Shown here: positions 1 to 10,017 of the stretch, one piece after another
How positions within the stretch are numbered: position 1 is the stretch's first letter
How the letters are laid out: each line of letters begins with the position of its first letter
Assembly (NCBI GenBank): GCA_037178675.1
Contig: JAYMGJ010000328.1
Location: forward strand, 1 to 49,609
Length of the DNA stretch: 49,609 nucleotides
Direction of reading: 5' to 3'
DNA from: Scleroderma bovista
Lineage: Eukaryota; Basidiomycota; Agaricomycetes; Boletales; Sclerodermataceae
Made by a program: the position numbers and the translations under genes
Notes under the pieces: generated by a model
Databases searched by the model: none
What the model saw: only the letters and a program-made list of their open reading frames with translations
Told to the model about the DNA's origin: nothing

Positions 1-199
1 CCAATAATTTCACTGGGGCCAGATATGTCCATGAATTACTACTGGTCACCGTCACTACCCCTAATGCTGTGACCCTGGTCTAAGGTTAGGTGCAATACGT
101 AAGCTTGACCGTTATTGTTGAGACATCCATCTCGTTCATACCAACTCGCCGTTGGATTCTTATTCACTCGAACCTATCGTTGAATTCACCTTTACAAAA

Positions 200-1402
200 A
201 TGTCTGGTGTCCACAGTGCTGCTCAAAATAGTACGTTGTGCTGTGGCATCACACGATTTACTAGTATTCGGGGAATGACGTTATCTTGGAAGACCAGCTT
301 TCGGTTGTACGATCGTTGGTTGAGGAAAACCCCAAACTGATCAACGAAGTGGATGCGGTATTATCCCTTTTCGAGGCTTCTTTTCTGTTTGCTCTGAAGA
401 AGGTGATGAAATCAGGATGGTCGAACTCCATTGCACTGGGCCGCGTCAACTGGTGCAACCGATATCGTACGGTACTTGATAGATCAGAAGGCAGAGGTCG
501 ACAAAATAGACGCAAGTGGATGGACATCACTGCACATCGCAGGAATGCAGGATTTTCACCCGCTGATATGTGATGGTGCTGACTTACCTTGAACAGTTAG
601 CGCGGGGAATGAGGATATCGTGCAGGAGCTCGTCGGTGCTGGTGCCGATGTCAACAAACGGAACGAGAAAGGACTGGCTCCACTGTGAATTGAAATCTTG
701 TCCCCCTCCGCTATTTTTCTCTCACACCTTTGTAGTCATTACGCAGCATCCAAGTCTCGCATAGATGTGAGAGTTAATATTTTGTGGATGCATTGACTCA
801 CACTCTGTGAGAGATTGGAAGGTTTCTGATTCAGAGGGGTGCAGATGTGTGTCCATCCCTGCATTTATTTGTGTGCTTCATTAATGACATGTGCAGATTA
901 ACGCAAGGGACAAGGCAAATCAACTACCGCTGTTAGTGAGGCCAACCCACTTCCTTTTAATGAACGTTGATGGAATATTATGAAGTCACCGTGCAGCTAC
1001 GACAGGGTCTACCGGCTTTATATCACTTCTACTTAATCCACCCAAAGAATCGGGGGTGGCCAAACCAAGATTGAACACAGGTGATCGAGTAGGTGAGTAG
1101 CGGCACTGCCAAGGGCCGTGGATCATGATATGCCGTTGTTCATTGTTCTTGTCCGTAGGGAACACGCCACTGCATTTAGCAATGGAATCCGCTCATGCAC
1201 AAGCAGCTGTCCTATTGATTGAGGCTGGAGCTGACCGCAGTAGGGTACGCATATTGCGCTCTGTGGCATAAAGTATAACCTCACGTTGCTGTTCGATCAG
1301 ACCAATTTGGAGAATGTAATTCCCGAGAACGTTGATGGAGTCAGAGGCGAGGAACAGGCAAGGGTGAGACAGTACGTAACTGACCATTGTGGTCCGCCAT
1401 GA
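200..1402 (+). CDS. NAS6: Nas6/gankyrin-like 26S proteasome ankyrin-repeat chaperone (PSMD10 family)
   Basis: Ankyrin-repeat protein matching the gankyrin/Nas6 family, which binds the ATPase Rpt3 and helps assemble the 19S proteasome cap. Spliced exons read as successive ankyrin repeats: SLVEENPKLINEVDA, DGRTPLHWAASTGATDIV (from 416), then NEDIVQELVGAGADVNKRNEKGLAPL, LLHRAATTGST (after an intron ending near 977) and GNTPLHLAMESAHAQAAVLL, ending RVRQYVTDHCGPP with stop at 1400-1402. About nine introns of 50-60 nt. The start ATG at 200 begins MSGVHSAAQ, like the family. Two junctions are odd: the first intron (231-264) leaves the next exon out of phase, and the exon ending near 542 lacks a GT donor. 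The gene may therefore have unusual splicing, an assembly error or early decay. Family assignment is strong; integrity is not. Confidence 0.8.
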
Positions 1403-1538
1403 AACAATGTATGTTGGCATGAAGTCCTCACGAATCAATTACTACCGCGTGTCGCTATCACCACTTGAAAGCTTTAAGTTGCTTATATAAGACAAAAGCA
1501 CACCTGGAAGGGCGTGCCATCATATAGACATTGCCCTC

Positions 1539-2009
1539 ATGCCATCCTCAGCGCTGCCACTCAAGGTAACCCCTGCTTCAACACCAGCCAGGGCTGGTAC
1601 CACTCCGGACACGTCAGGGTCGAAGACCCCGACGTCTAAACCACCAGCGCCCAATCCAACAGAAATTTCAAGTCCTCATGAGCTGACAGCGTTTGTGCGC
1701 CAATTGGCCCCCCATCTCGCGTTGTCTTTCTGAACCAATGATCTTCCTTAGGTTGAAACTTTGCTCGAGCAACTGGACACGAAATTTGACGAGATGTCTT
1801 CCCAGATACTCGACCGTAGTGCGTGACCTAGTCGTTACTTCGTCGGCTGACGTTTTAATTGGTCAATAGTGACGCAAATGTCTAACAGAGTCGACGCTCT
1901 TGAGGCTGCTATACAGGACATTATATCCGGAGACGTTGCTACACCTAACACGTCTCAATCCCCTACACCCTTCGGAGGGAATGCCGCCAGGGGTCCGGAG
2001 AAGAGGTAG
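1539..2009 (+). CDS. HSBP1: Heat shock factor-binding protein 1 (HSBP1) homologue
   Basis: Three exons (1539-1694, 1752-1818, 1870-2009) give an intact 120-residue protein. The N-terminal 45 residues are Ser/Thr/Pro-rich. The core VETLLEQLDTKFDEMSSQIL then RMTQMSNRVDALEAAIQDII is the HSBP1 coiled coil with its heptad spacing and the conserved MSxRVDxLE segment. HSBP1 forms a small helical oligomer that binds the trimerisation region of heat shock factor and damps its activity; in fungi its role is less studied. The Thr/Pro-rich tail ends NAARGPEKR. The gene lies 137 bp after the Nas6-like gene on the same strand and converges on GET4. All exon phases fit, so the model is firm. Confidence 0.88.
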
Positions 2010-2211
2010 CCGCTACAAAACCGCTTCCATACCCTTTCATGATCAAACCCACTCGGACCTGATTTCACAGACCTGCTTGTATGTTGGATGTCTTCGTATA
2101 GTCTAGTGTTTCTGCCAGAGAATGTACCAGTACAGTTTTTCAGCCTTGTCTGCACACATAATTGCTACCGATATATTCCCTTATCCTATGAACTCCCAAG
2201 TCAACTCTCGC

Positions 2212-3521
2212 TCAATCCAGTCCAAGTGCAGCAGGTCCGCTGAGACCCGGGGACAGTACTCGATGTTGTGGCGTGCCGGCAGGCGCACCACCCAACATCG
2301 ATGATAACATCGCTCCAAGTGGGTTGTCGGGTTGAGTGCGTGGTGGGGGGATGGCGAAGTATAACGTTGAAATCTCTTGCAACGCCTGCGGAAGCACCGT
2401 TAATAGACCTCGCTAAGATTCAAAGACATAGGCCATACAACGCGGACTTCTTTGGTTGCAAGAACGCCTCCTTTGGATTGATATGTTCCGCACAGCCTGA
2501 CCCAACTCTCACGAATAGCCTTGCTCTTCTCCCCGTTTGCTCGCTGGCACGTCAGCACCACAAGCTGGCAAAAGTTGATCGTACTGTCAGTAGTAAATAC
2601 AACTTCAGTACTATCGTCAACGAGCATTGGTGAGCTCTGCAGTGAAGAGACCAATGAAGGCCGGATAGGTAGTAGCTTCCTGACAAACTGAGTGATGAAG
2701 GTCCGAGCGGCGAGGATATTACCATTTTCCAAGTATCTGTCGAAGCCCTTCCATGAGCGACTCACATAATGGTGGATGTATGCAGCCTTGAACTGACGGG
2801 AGGGTCCCACGTAGAGCAAAGTTTCCTGGTTTGCCACCTTCCGTGGCCCAATCTACAAGCATCTGTGCAAGAAGGCGTGCGCTGTCTCTCTTGCCTGCTG
2901 CAAGGAGATGCGGTTCTGCAGCATCGAATGCTCCTTCTGTTCCAAGATTAACAAGCGCATAGTTGATCCACCATGACGTATGCAACAATACCTTTGAATA
3001 GAAGTTCACCGATATAGTGGTGGAGATCTTGGTCACCAGAAGGGCATGTGGCGTGCTTGGCTGACCACCTGGAAGCCACACCAGATGAGCTGCTGGCAGG
3101 GTACCATTTAATTGAACGAACGCGATGGCTTTATCGGTTACCGTCTTTCTCCAAGCACCAGAGCTTCCTGTCAATGCGATCAACTGGGTGAGTCTGCCTG
3201 TTTTTGCATCAGCTAAAGTAGGATAAAGTAACCAGGCAAATGGAAAGGACCTCTTGATTCGTCGTTAACACTTTCATCTTTGTTCTCATATACGTCTATC
3301 AGAAAAGATGCAAGATCTGTCCCGCTTCCTTGCTGACCAGCTTTGAGGAGTTCACGAGCAGATTGGAAGAGAACATCGATCGCGGTGTCATACTGTCCAG
3401 ACTTGACATATCGCGAGGCGAATGTCCGTGCTTTCTGGTGTGCCTCGTATGGTTGACCACTGGCAATGAGGGGTAAGATCGCCTTGAGAGCGCGAGAGGA
3501 AGGGTTCGACGCTGCTGGCAT
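2212..3521 (-). CDS. GET4: GET4 homologue (Golgi-to-ER traffic protein 4, DUF410 family)
   Basis: Multi-exon gene read from 3521 down to 2212. It starts MPAASNPSSRALKAIL and contains YEAHQKARTFASRYVKSG, then ARELLKAGQQGSGTDLA, LTQLIALTGSSGAWRK, the DLHHYIGELLFK segment, YALVNLGTEGAFDAAEPHLL, TCQRANGEKSKAIRESW and the C-terminal LYFAIPPPRTQPDNPLGAML. These are the helical-repeat landmarks of GET4/C7orf20. GET4 pairs with GET5/UBL4A and hands tail-anchored membrane proteins from SGT2 to the GET3 ATPase in the cytosol. The Met/Gly-rich end (MLSSMLGG) is typical of fungal members. It converges on HSBP1 with a 202-bp gap. Exact inner exon borders were not all fixed, but no broken frame was seen. 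Confidence 0.88.
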
Positions 3522-3608
3522 GATGGTGGGTATGTACAGGGAAGTGTCCCAGTATAGAAGGAAGGAAACTCGGAATAGCTGTTACATGACTAGGGGGAAG
3601 AAAATAGA

Positions 3609-4667
3609 TCAAGGAATACTGTAAGCTAACCAGACCTCTACATCATGCCCACCAGCACCAACCCAATCCTTCAGAAGCTCAGCGACTGCAGTCTTAACGA
3701 GCCAGCCAACTAGTATAACAATCGTCGTAAAAATTGGGTGACAGTCCAGCACCACTGTGCACGCGCTGCTAAGCCAGCTGGGAGGTGCAAAGCCAGAATA
3801 CACGTTACCTCGTAGACCAAATCCGGCAGCCATTCCCCCCAAAACGTTTCGTACGACCCACTCACGGTCAAGCTTGTCTTCATCCCATATCTCCAGGGCC
3901 CGAATAATGAGTGGGTTTTCATAATATGAGCCTTGAAATTGGTACGGCGCTCCACCCGGTTTGGAGACCGATGGACGCCAAATAGTTAGAAGAAAAAGGA
4001 GGAAGTATTTGGTAAACGATGAATAGAGCACAGTTAATGGAATCAGCGACATCCTGCTTCGAGTTTAGATATCGACATTAGTACGAAGGAAGCAGTCGAG
4101 GACTTTCCTGAATTGCTGACGCGCACCAGAAGTGCATTCCTTTCCCAACTGCCTCCAGTCATTCAGCCAATCCAAAAATCGGAGGATGATCCATGATGCA
4201 AGCATAACGCCTCCATGAAAGGCAGCCGATTCTGCAGTTACCTGAGAACGGATCATTGTAAACACCTACAAAAATGACATACCAATGAGGCACCCCGCTA
4301 GAATACGCAGGAACATGGCACTCGTCTCGTTGCTCCATTGCGAGATGTCGGCAGATATTTGAGGATCTGGAGCATAGGTTCAGCGACCATCGAGTGAGGA
4401 ACGACGACGAACTTAGCTGCGCCCAGCGGATGACTAGAAACTCTCTGTCAGTGAATGTAGATAGTTTTATCCTGCCACTGACAAGCATCTACTAGTAACA
4501 TGCCGCTAGCCAGCCGCAATATTTGAATCCATCTTGCCTGTTGCACAGTCAGCGAGAGTTGGACACCGTAAAATCCCGAACCTTTTGCTTGGCGCGTTCC
4601 CCTCGTAGACAGTTGGTGGGGCATGACGCGGTTTGTGCAGGAGTGGTCTAAGGAGGAACGATCCCAT
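3609..4667 (-). CDS. Unrecognised multi-pass membrane protein
   Basis: Reading leftward there is a coherent set of exons ending with a long one (about 4052-3609). It encodes hydrophobic segments such as FTKYFLLFLLTIW and IFTTIVILVGWLVKTAVAELL, joined by a soluble stretch (WVVRNVLGGMAAGFGLRGNV, FAPPSWLSS). Upstream exons encode FLRILAGCLIGMSFL and AFHGGVMLASWIILRFLDWL, also membrane-like. A possible first exon begins MGSFLLRPLLHKPRHAPP at 4667, but I could not join it to the rest with certainty. I do not recognise the family; it looks like a fungal integral membrane protein of unknown function. The start and the 5' exon structure are the weak points. Confidence 0.5.
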
Positions 4668-5306
4668 CGCGTCTGTTTTATACAACCATACGGCATACCT
4701 CTTGCTCGTACGCCAAGCGTGGCTCCGACCCTCTATTATATAGTAAATGCCGATATACTCCTCTCTTCAGTAAGATTAAGTCGACAATGAGTGTCAAGCT
4801 ATCGTGCTCAACATAGGGATCGGCAAACAACAGGCATTTTTTCTAGGAAGACGTCAACTTGCGGAATTTCTATCCAGGTGTAGACTGACACATTGTTCGA
4901 GACGGAGGTTGTGGACAGACTCATAGACGGCATAGAGGTGCGGGATTGGTTCGGTGCAGGTGATGCAGAGGGGCATTTCCTTCGTCTATTCAATTGACTC
5001 CGTTGCCACTGCAACTTGATGCAAATTGGTACGCGGCAAAGTATTACGGGACATAAAATGCGCCCGCATATTGGCTATCGAAGCAAGGCATTAGTGCCAC
5101 TTCCTTTGATATCTGCAGCATCTCAAACATCGCAGACAACCAATCTAAATGCCGTTTCTATGACCGTAATTATTCCATTTGCAGTGAATCAAGGCTATTT
5201 TGGTAGATAAATTATCGGTCATTCAGAAGGATAACGATAGCTTTGCAACAGAAAATCGCCGGGTGATAAGGGGAAATCATTCTACTCATGAATGTCCGGG
5301 GAAAGG
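4668..5306. other. Intergenic stretch, no supported gene
   Basis: Gap of 639 bp between the start side of the unrecognised membrane protein and the stop of the TSC13-like gene. A Ser-rich frame on the minus strand (4808-5014) has no family features and no clear splice context. I see nothing else supportable; it probably holds the promoter of the membrane-protein gene and the 3' UTR of the reductase. Confidence 0.4.
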
Positions 5307-6668
5307 TTACGCAACGAAAGGGAACATCGCCTTTCTCCCCCTGGGATATGCGTTTCCGAATTCCTTCTTATACGCACGGTGCTTCTTCGACGCCCAGATG
5401 TACATCTGCCCCGTAGCAACCACAAGGAATACCCATGCTGAAGACTATTGTCAGAATGCTGGTCACATGGAGGGTGACAGTGCATATACCCATGTAACTT
5501 CCTGTCATGACCGCAATGCAGAGCCAAGCTACACTTTCGAAGAAATAATTGGGAAATGAGACGAGCGAAAAACCATATCCATTAGGGATAGCACGCTTTC
5601 GGGTTCCCGCTGGTCGAAGATTACGGAGCTTGATATGGGTAATCAAGTTGGACACCTCAGCAAACTAGGACATAAATTGAAAAAGTGTCCAGGAATATAT
5701 CATCGAACGGGTAACGTACGATCCAGACACCAGTACACGCCCAGATGAATGTCGGGTCATCTCGGATTGTCCCTCGAATATAGGGTGACATGGCTCCAAA
5801 GGCAGGGCTGTAGACGGAAAGTGCCAGTGCCAAACCTGTTAAAATGTAATGGATGAGCCGAGCGATATTTTTCTTCAAGAGTTTGGGAGAGCGAACCACT
5901 CAGTAGATGATAGTGCGCCGAACTACGTGTGTTCATGAGTGACATATAGGGATAAATATTAAAGTGCGTACTTTTTGAAAATGTTCAAGATGGGCATCGT
6001 ATCGTGCGAGAAACGATGAACACTGGAGTCCAGAGAAATTTGTATAAGTGAAACCAAAACATGATATCACATACAACAGCGTCTCTAGTTCTCGTTTCGC
6101 AAAATGTACCATGACCATCCCATAGACAAATCTGAAAGCACGGTGAGCAAGTCGGAAAACTTCTTGATGTACTACTTGCCGTTGTAGCATACTATGATAA
6201 ACGGGACCACCCCAAAACACCTCTGGGAAATAGTACACAAGTGGATGGATCACGAGAGGGCCTCCCTAACAGGACAGTTAGACAAGAACATTTGGTTGTT
6301 CGGGATGTCAAACTTGCATATTCCACAAGAAACACGGTCTTCCAGCTAATTTGATGCCCGAGATCCTTCACCAGGAGTTCACCGCCATCGGCGACACCTG
6401 CGTCGACCAACTTCACTTCGTCATTTAAAGGACTCTTACTGTCTTTCAGAGTAATTTTCTGTCGCGCAGGATAAAACTTTCATGGAATTAAGTATCGTCA
6501 AGTACAGAATACTATCATTGGACTTGCCTGAGGGAATCTTTTGGCAAGACCAGCCTTGACGTCCGCAATAGTCAGGTCATTCGCATCCTTGTCAGGAAGT
6601 TCAACAGTGAAAGGCAGTCCACGAGCAATGGACACTTTTCCCGCCGGATGTACAGTCACGGTGACCAT
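5307..6668 (-). CDS. TSC13: Very-long-chain enoyl-CoA reductase (TSC13/TECR)
   Basis: Last step of the ER very-long-chain fatty acid elongation cycle: NADPH-dependent reduction of trans-2-enoyl-CoA. The start at 6668 gives MVTVTVHPAGKVSIARGLPF, the ubiquitin-like N-terminal domain. Next come VADGGELLVKDLGHQISWKT and PLVIHPLVYYFPEVFWG, a family hallmark. The C-terminal half has LRNLRPAGTRKRAIPNGYGF then LVSFPNYFFESVAWL, the steroid-5-alpha-reductase-type C-terminal domain, and ends KKHRAYKKEFGNAYPRGRK and MFPFVA with stop at 5307-5309. The Lys-rich tail is usual for this ER-resident enzyme. Several short introns. It is divergent from the ABHD11-like gene with only 147 bp between start codons. 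Confidence 0.92.
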
Positions 6669-6748
6669 TGTTGCTGCGCGCGACTGTGTGGGTGAACACG
6701 TAGGCAGTTGGTAAACTGTGCGTGGATTACGTTTGCTGACTGGGGCAA

Positions 6749-6756
6749 TGACGTCA
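6749..6756. promoter_or_regulatory. Perfect CRE palindrome TGACGTCA in a shared promoter
   Basis: TGACGTCA is a complete 8-bp CRE (bZIP/ATF-type) palindrome. It lies in the 147-bp interval between the start codons of the TSC13-like gene (leftward, 6668) and the ABHD11-like gene (rightward, 6816), where it could act on both. The motif match is exact; use by a bZIP factor is inference. Confidence 0.5.
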
Positions 6757-6815
6757 AATAACTTTTGATGGAATGACTAGATTCTTTCAATTTCAAGGGT
6801 TACCGTACGTCGACC

Positions 6816-8152
6816 ATGGTGTTACCCTCTGTGCGAAATCCGTCGCGTTTAATCCCGTCGTCTCTACAAAGTACGGTACATTCACATCATGACGCAACCA
6901 GCGACTGAACAATAATTATGCTTCAGGGAGACTATTGTCTGGTATTCCCTCTGTACCATTGAATTACGACAAATACATTCCTCCGAATGGAAACGAAACG
7001 GAGAGGCCGCTCGTGATCCTGCATGGGTTCTTGTAAGTCATGTTTCGCCTCTCTAGTGCCCTCTGGTGACCAGGTGTACATGCAGTGGATCCAAGCGCAA
7101 CTGGCAATCACTCTCAAAAGCCTTCATGCGTGACCTCCAACGTCCCGTTTACGCCGTGGTATGTTTGGGCCTTCAGGTCTGTTTGTAATGTCCTGGGCTG
7201 AAGCGAAAGGAAGGACCTGCGCAACCACGGTGCATCTCCTCACGCTCGACCAATGACTTACCTACACATGGCTGCAGATGTCCTGGACTTTCTGCGTAGG
7301 TTTTCATTGTCGGGCGTGTCTCTCCTCGGACATTCGATGTATGTCCTCCCGTAATTGAACATTCGCTTGGGTATCTTCCTCACATACTGTATCCAAAAGG
7401 GGTGGCAAAATTGCAATGACTCTCGCTCTCCACCCGGAAACACCTGTCGGCGCTTTAACTGATTTGATTGTATCTGATATCGCACCTATACGTGCTAAAG
7501 CCTCTAAAGATACCATTCGGCACATCGAAGGGATGGAACAAATTGAGGCTAGTGGAGCAACTAATCGAAAGGATGCAGGAAAGATTCTCGAGGATTACGA
7601 AACGGTAATATTTACCTTATTACCTTATTACTCGTTGGCATTGACTATTCGATATAAGGATCCAAACATCCGCGCATTCCTACTCACTAACGTGGACAAT
7701 AATACCTCGTCTTTGAAGCTGAAAATACCCGTCGATATATTGAGGGAAGATCGGCCAGAAATCGAGAGTTTCCCCTGGGTTCCCGGTGAACGAACATTTA
7801 ACGGCAACACTTTATTTGTTAAAGGGGAAAAGAGCAAGTAAGTCGAGCACTTGCTTTGAGGATAGGAATTTCACTATGGAGCTCTAGGTATATTAACAGA
7901 CATAACGTACCCGTTATCAAGGACTTCTTCCCAGGGGCCATCATCAAAGAACTCGACGCCGGACATTGGGGTGAGTATAGCTCAGTGAACTTTTTTTAAA
8001 CCTCTAACACGCATTGATGCATAGTTCATGCAGAACGGTACGGATTCTTAATGTTATCTGGCTGACTCTTCACTCATTCAATTTTCCATAGACCAAATGA
8101 GTTTCGGAAGCTCGTGGTAGACTTTATCTCTAAGGATGGCGTATCGTCGTGA
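6816..8152 (+). CDS. ABHD11-type mitochondrial alpha/beta hydrolase
   Basis: The first exon (6816-6870) joins to 6927 to give MVLPSVRNPSRLIPSSLQ then RRLLSGIPSVPLNYDKY, a basic, Ser-rich stretch that looks like a mitochondrial targeting peptide. The body follows the ABHD11/Imo32 pattern: PLVILHGFFGSKRNWQSLSK (oxyanion HGF), DLRNHGASPHARPMTY, nucleophile elbow LLGHSMGGKIAM, acidic region LIVSDIAP, and the catalytic-His motif ELDAGHWVHAERP. All triad members are visible. The Ser elbow is interrupted by an intron after GHS-AT. The stop is at 8150-8152. ABHD11 protects the oxoglutarate dehydrogenase complex in mammals; fungal relatives include mitochondrial hydrolases and ethanol acetyltransferase-like proteins, so the substrate stays open. 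Confidence 0.88.
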
Positions 8153-8983
8153 CAGGCTTGCTCCCTATCCTTTCCCCCCAAGAACCTCAGACACTTCGAT
8201 ATGGCATCCTAAACGTCCGTCAACATGTAGGTCACCTTTTTCGCCACGGCGGAGTCTGTTTAAACAGTATACATTACCTCACCTTCTTATCTGCAAGAAT
8301 CTGAGGAGTCACAACTATTTCCTTTCCTTCGGTGAGTGCTCGTGTGTTCTAGTCATAATAAGGTGTCAGCCACGATGCAATAATTCCCGCTCAGTGTGAA
8401 GTTCGCTGATCCCAGAGAGGATATGTGTCCACAGCCAACTCCTAAAAGATCGGAATTGGTGTTTCTGACCACGATGACATCCCGTGAGCGGGAGGTAACT
8501 TGCTACATGGAAATCATTACTGTAATGAAAGGCGAGGTCAGAATGCTTAGCAGGCCGGCTCAGGTGAAGTCAAAGGATTAGAGCCATGCCAGTTTATTGT
8601 TTTACTGGCGTCTCCGGTTGTTGTCACTAGTACTCGGCGCAGAAACCTTGGACCTCTCCGTTCCGTCCCAACGGAGGCAAGTATGTTGTGAATTGGCAGA
8701 GGTGGCATCATTAAAACACGGCGTTTTCGAATACATACAACAGGATGGATACGTGGCATCCAACGTGGCGACGAAGGAACTACGCAAATAATGGTTGGTG
8801 TGGGCAGGTTTGAATAGTACGGCTTCTCTGGCGTGAAATCCAGGGAGTCGAAATACATTGGACCCTGCCAGGGTATTAGTACGTGATAGTCAGCGTGAAA
8901 GATCGACAAAGTTGACAACAATGTATGTAGCAAGTCTTCTTTCGATCTCGACTGACGAGTGACACAGCTCCTTAAGCCCGGCA
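8153..8983. other. Unassigned stretch, possible short spliced gene on the + strand
   Basis: This 831-bp gap between two convergent genes has protein-like frames on the plus strand that I cannot join with confidence. One (about 8397-8500) reads VKFADPREDMCPQPTPKRSE. Another ends at 8791 and reads LDLSVPSQRRQVCCELAEVA then LKHGVFEYIQQDGYVASNV. Several GT and AG sites could link them into a protein of roughly 150-200 residues, possibly beginning near 8136, which would overlap the end of the hydrolase gene. No family is recognised. It may be a real small gene or a decayed one. Confidence 0.3.
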
Positions 8984-9729
8984 CTAATCCCAATCTTTCC
9001 TTGACCTGCTTCTTTTCACAGCGCTTCGGTGGTTCTTCTGCTTCATCCTACGTTGAGCCTCAGTCTTCTGAAGTGTAACCACGTGCTGGCGTTGTTCTTT
9101 TGTCGCTAAGGTGGGTATGAGTCTAGATGCACAGTTGGCTACGAGATGGTGCAGCTGGAAGCCACGCCAATGAGCTATGTGAACATGATAAAATTAAATC
9201 AAAAACCTTCGCAAGGGTGTCGTCGACGTTCAGAGCCTGTGAACGAGACGCACTGGATGTCATCAGGAGCGAGTCCGAGGACTTTACATAGTAAGGCTAG
9301 GAAGGAGGGAGACTCTTGAGATGCAACGACAAATATGACTTAGACATACGCTCTGCATGAGGCATTCACGAGCCCACAGAGGAATCCATGGCATATTCAG
9401 CGGACATCGTGCCGTCACTTTTGTTGCCACTCTGTTCACATTCTGGGAAGAATATGAGGAACAAATAGCAAGTAGCAAAATGCGGCCTCAACTTGACCGC
9501 CAGGACCAGAACTTCGAGAAAATGTAAGTTCCACCAAATGCTTAGGGACTGTTCCAGCCTCTCTGAACTGGGTTAGCCATCGATGCGCGTCTCTTGCGTG
9601 TTCTGAGGTTGTCAACGACAACAGCAATGGAGGAGATGGAAGCGTCGGCGAGTGAAGCAACCTCCGTGATAATGAGAATCCTTCACGAATTGAGCATTGC
9701 GACAGTCGCGCTCCAAAGTAAAGAGACAT
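8984..9729 (-). CDS. ICT1/Rso55-type mitochondrial peptidyl-tRNA hydrolase (GGQ release-factor domain)
   Basis: Start at 9729: MSLYFGARLSQCSIREGFSL then SRRLLHSPTLPS, a likely mitochondrial presequence. Exon 1 ends at 9493 on GPGGQ, and after a 50-nt intron (9443-9492) exon 2 continues NVNRVATKVTARCPLN, giving the class I release-factor signature SRSSGPGGQNVN. Later exons give SASRSQALNVDDTLAK and LHHLVANCASRLIPTLATKE, then a very basic end, MKQKNHRSAVKRSRSRKDWD, stop at 8984-8986. GGQ-bearing ICT1 relatives release nascent chains from stalled mitochondrial ribosomes without codon recognition, using the basic tail to enter the mRNA channel. Domain and tail both fit. Rso55-like or Pth4-like subtype is not decided. 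Confidence 0.88.
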
Positions 9730-10017
9730 GATCAAATTGGCAATGTCTTGTGAGCGTATGTAGATCCATGTATCGCTGCTTCCCACTGTGGGTCACCGGT
9801 CACCATTCTGTTAGTAGTACGTGAAATCCTTGGACTCGTTTCTGATAAGCATTTGACAGCGCGTCTCACTCACACTGTGGGCTGAACTTGAAGCTCGGGG
9901 AGATCGAAAGGAATGATTGCTTTCCGAACTATAGAAACTGTCCAACCGAAATGCTGCCGTTGGCAACATAACGATCTACATAAAGTACTCTATGATCTTA
10001 CACCTCTATTCAAATAT

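Noticed and set aside
8547..8993. Long minus-strand frame overlapping the end of the release-factor gene
   Set aside because: It runs antisense through the plus-strand protein-like stretch and overlaps the well-supported C-terminus of the ICT1-like gene; no start context or domain.
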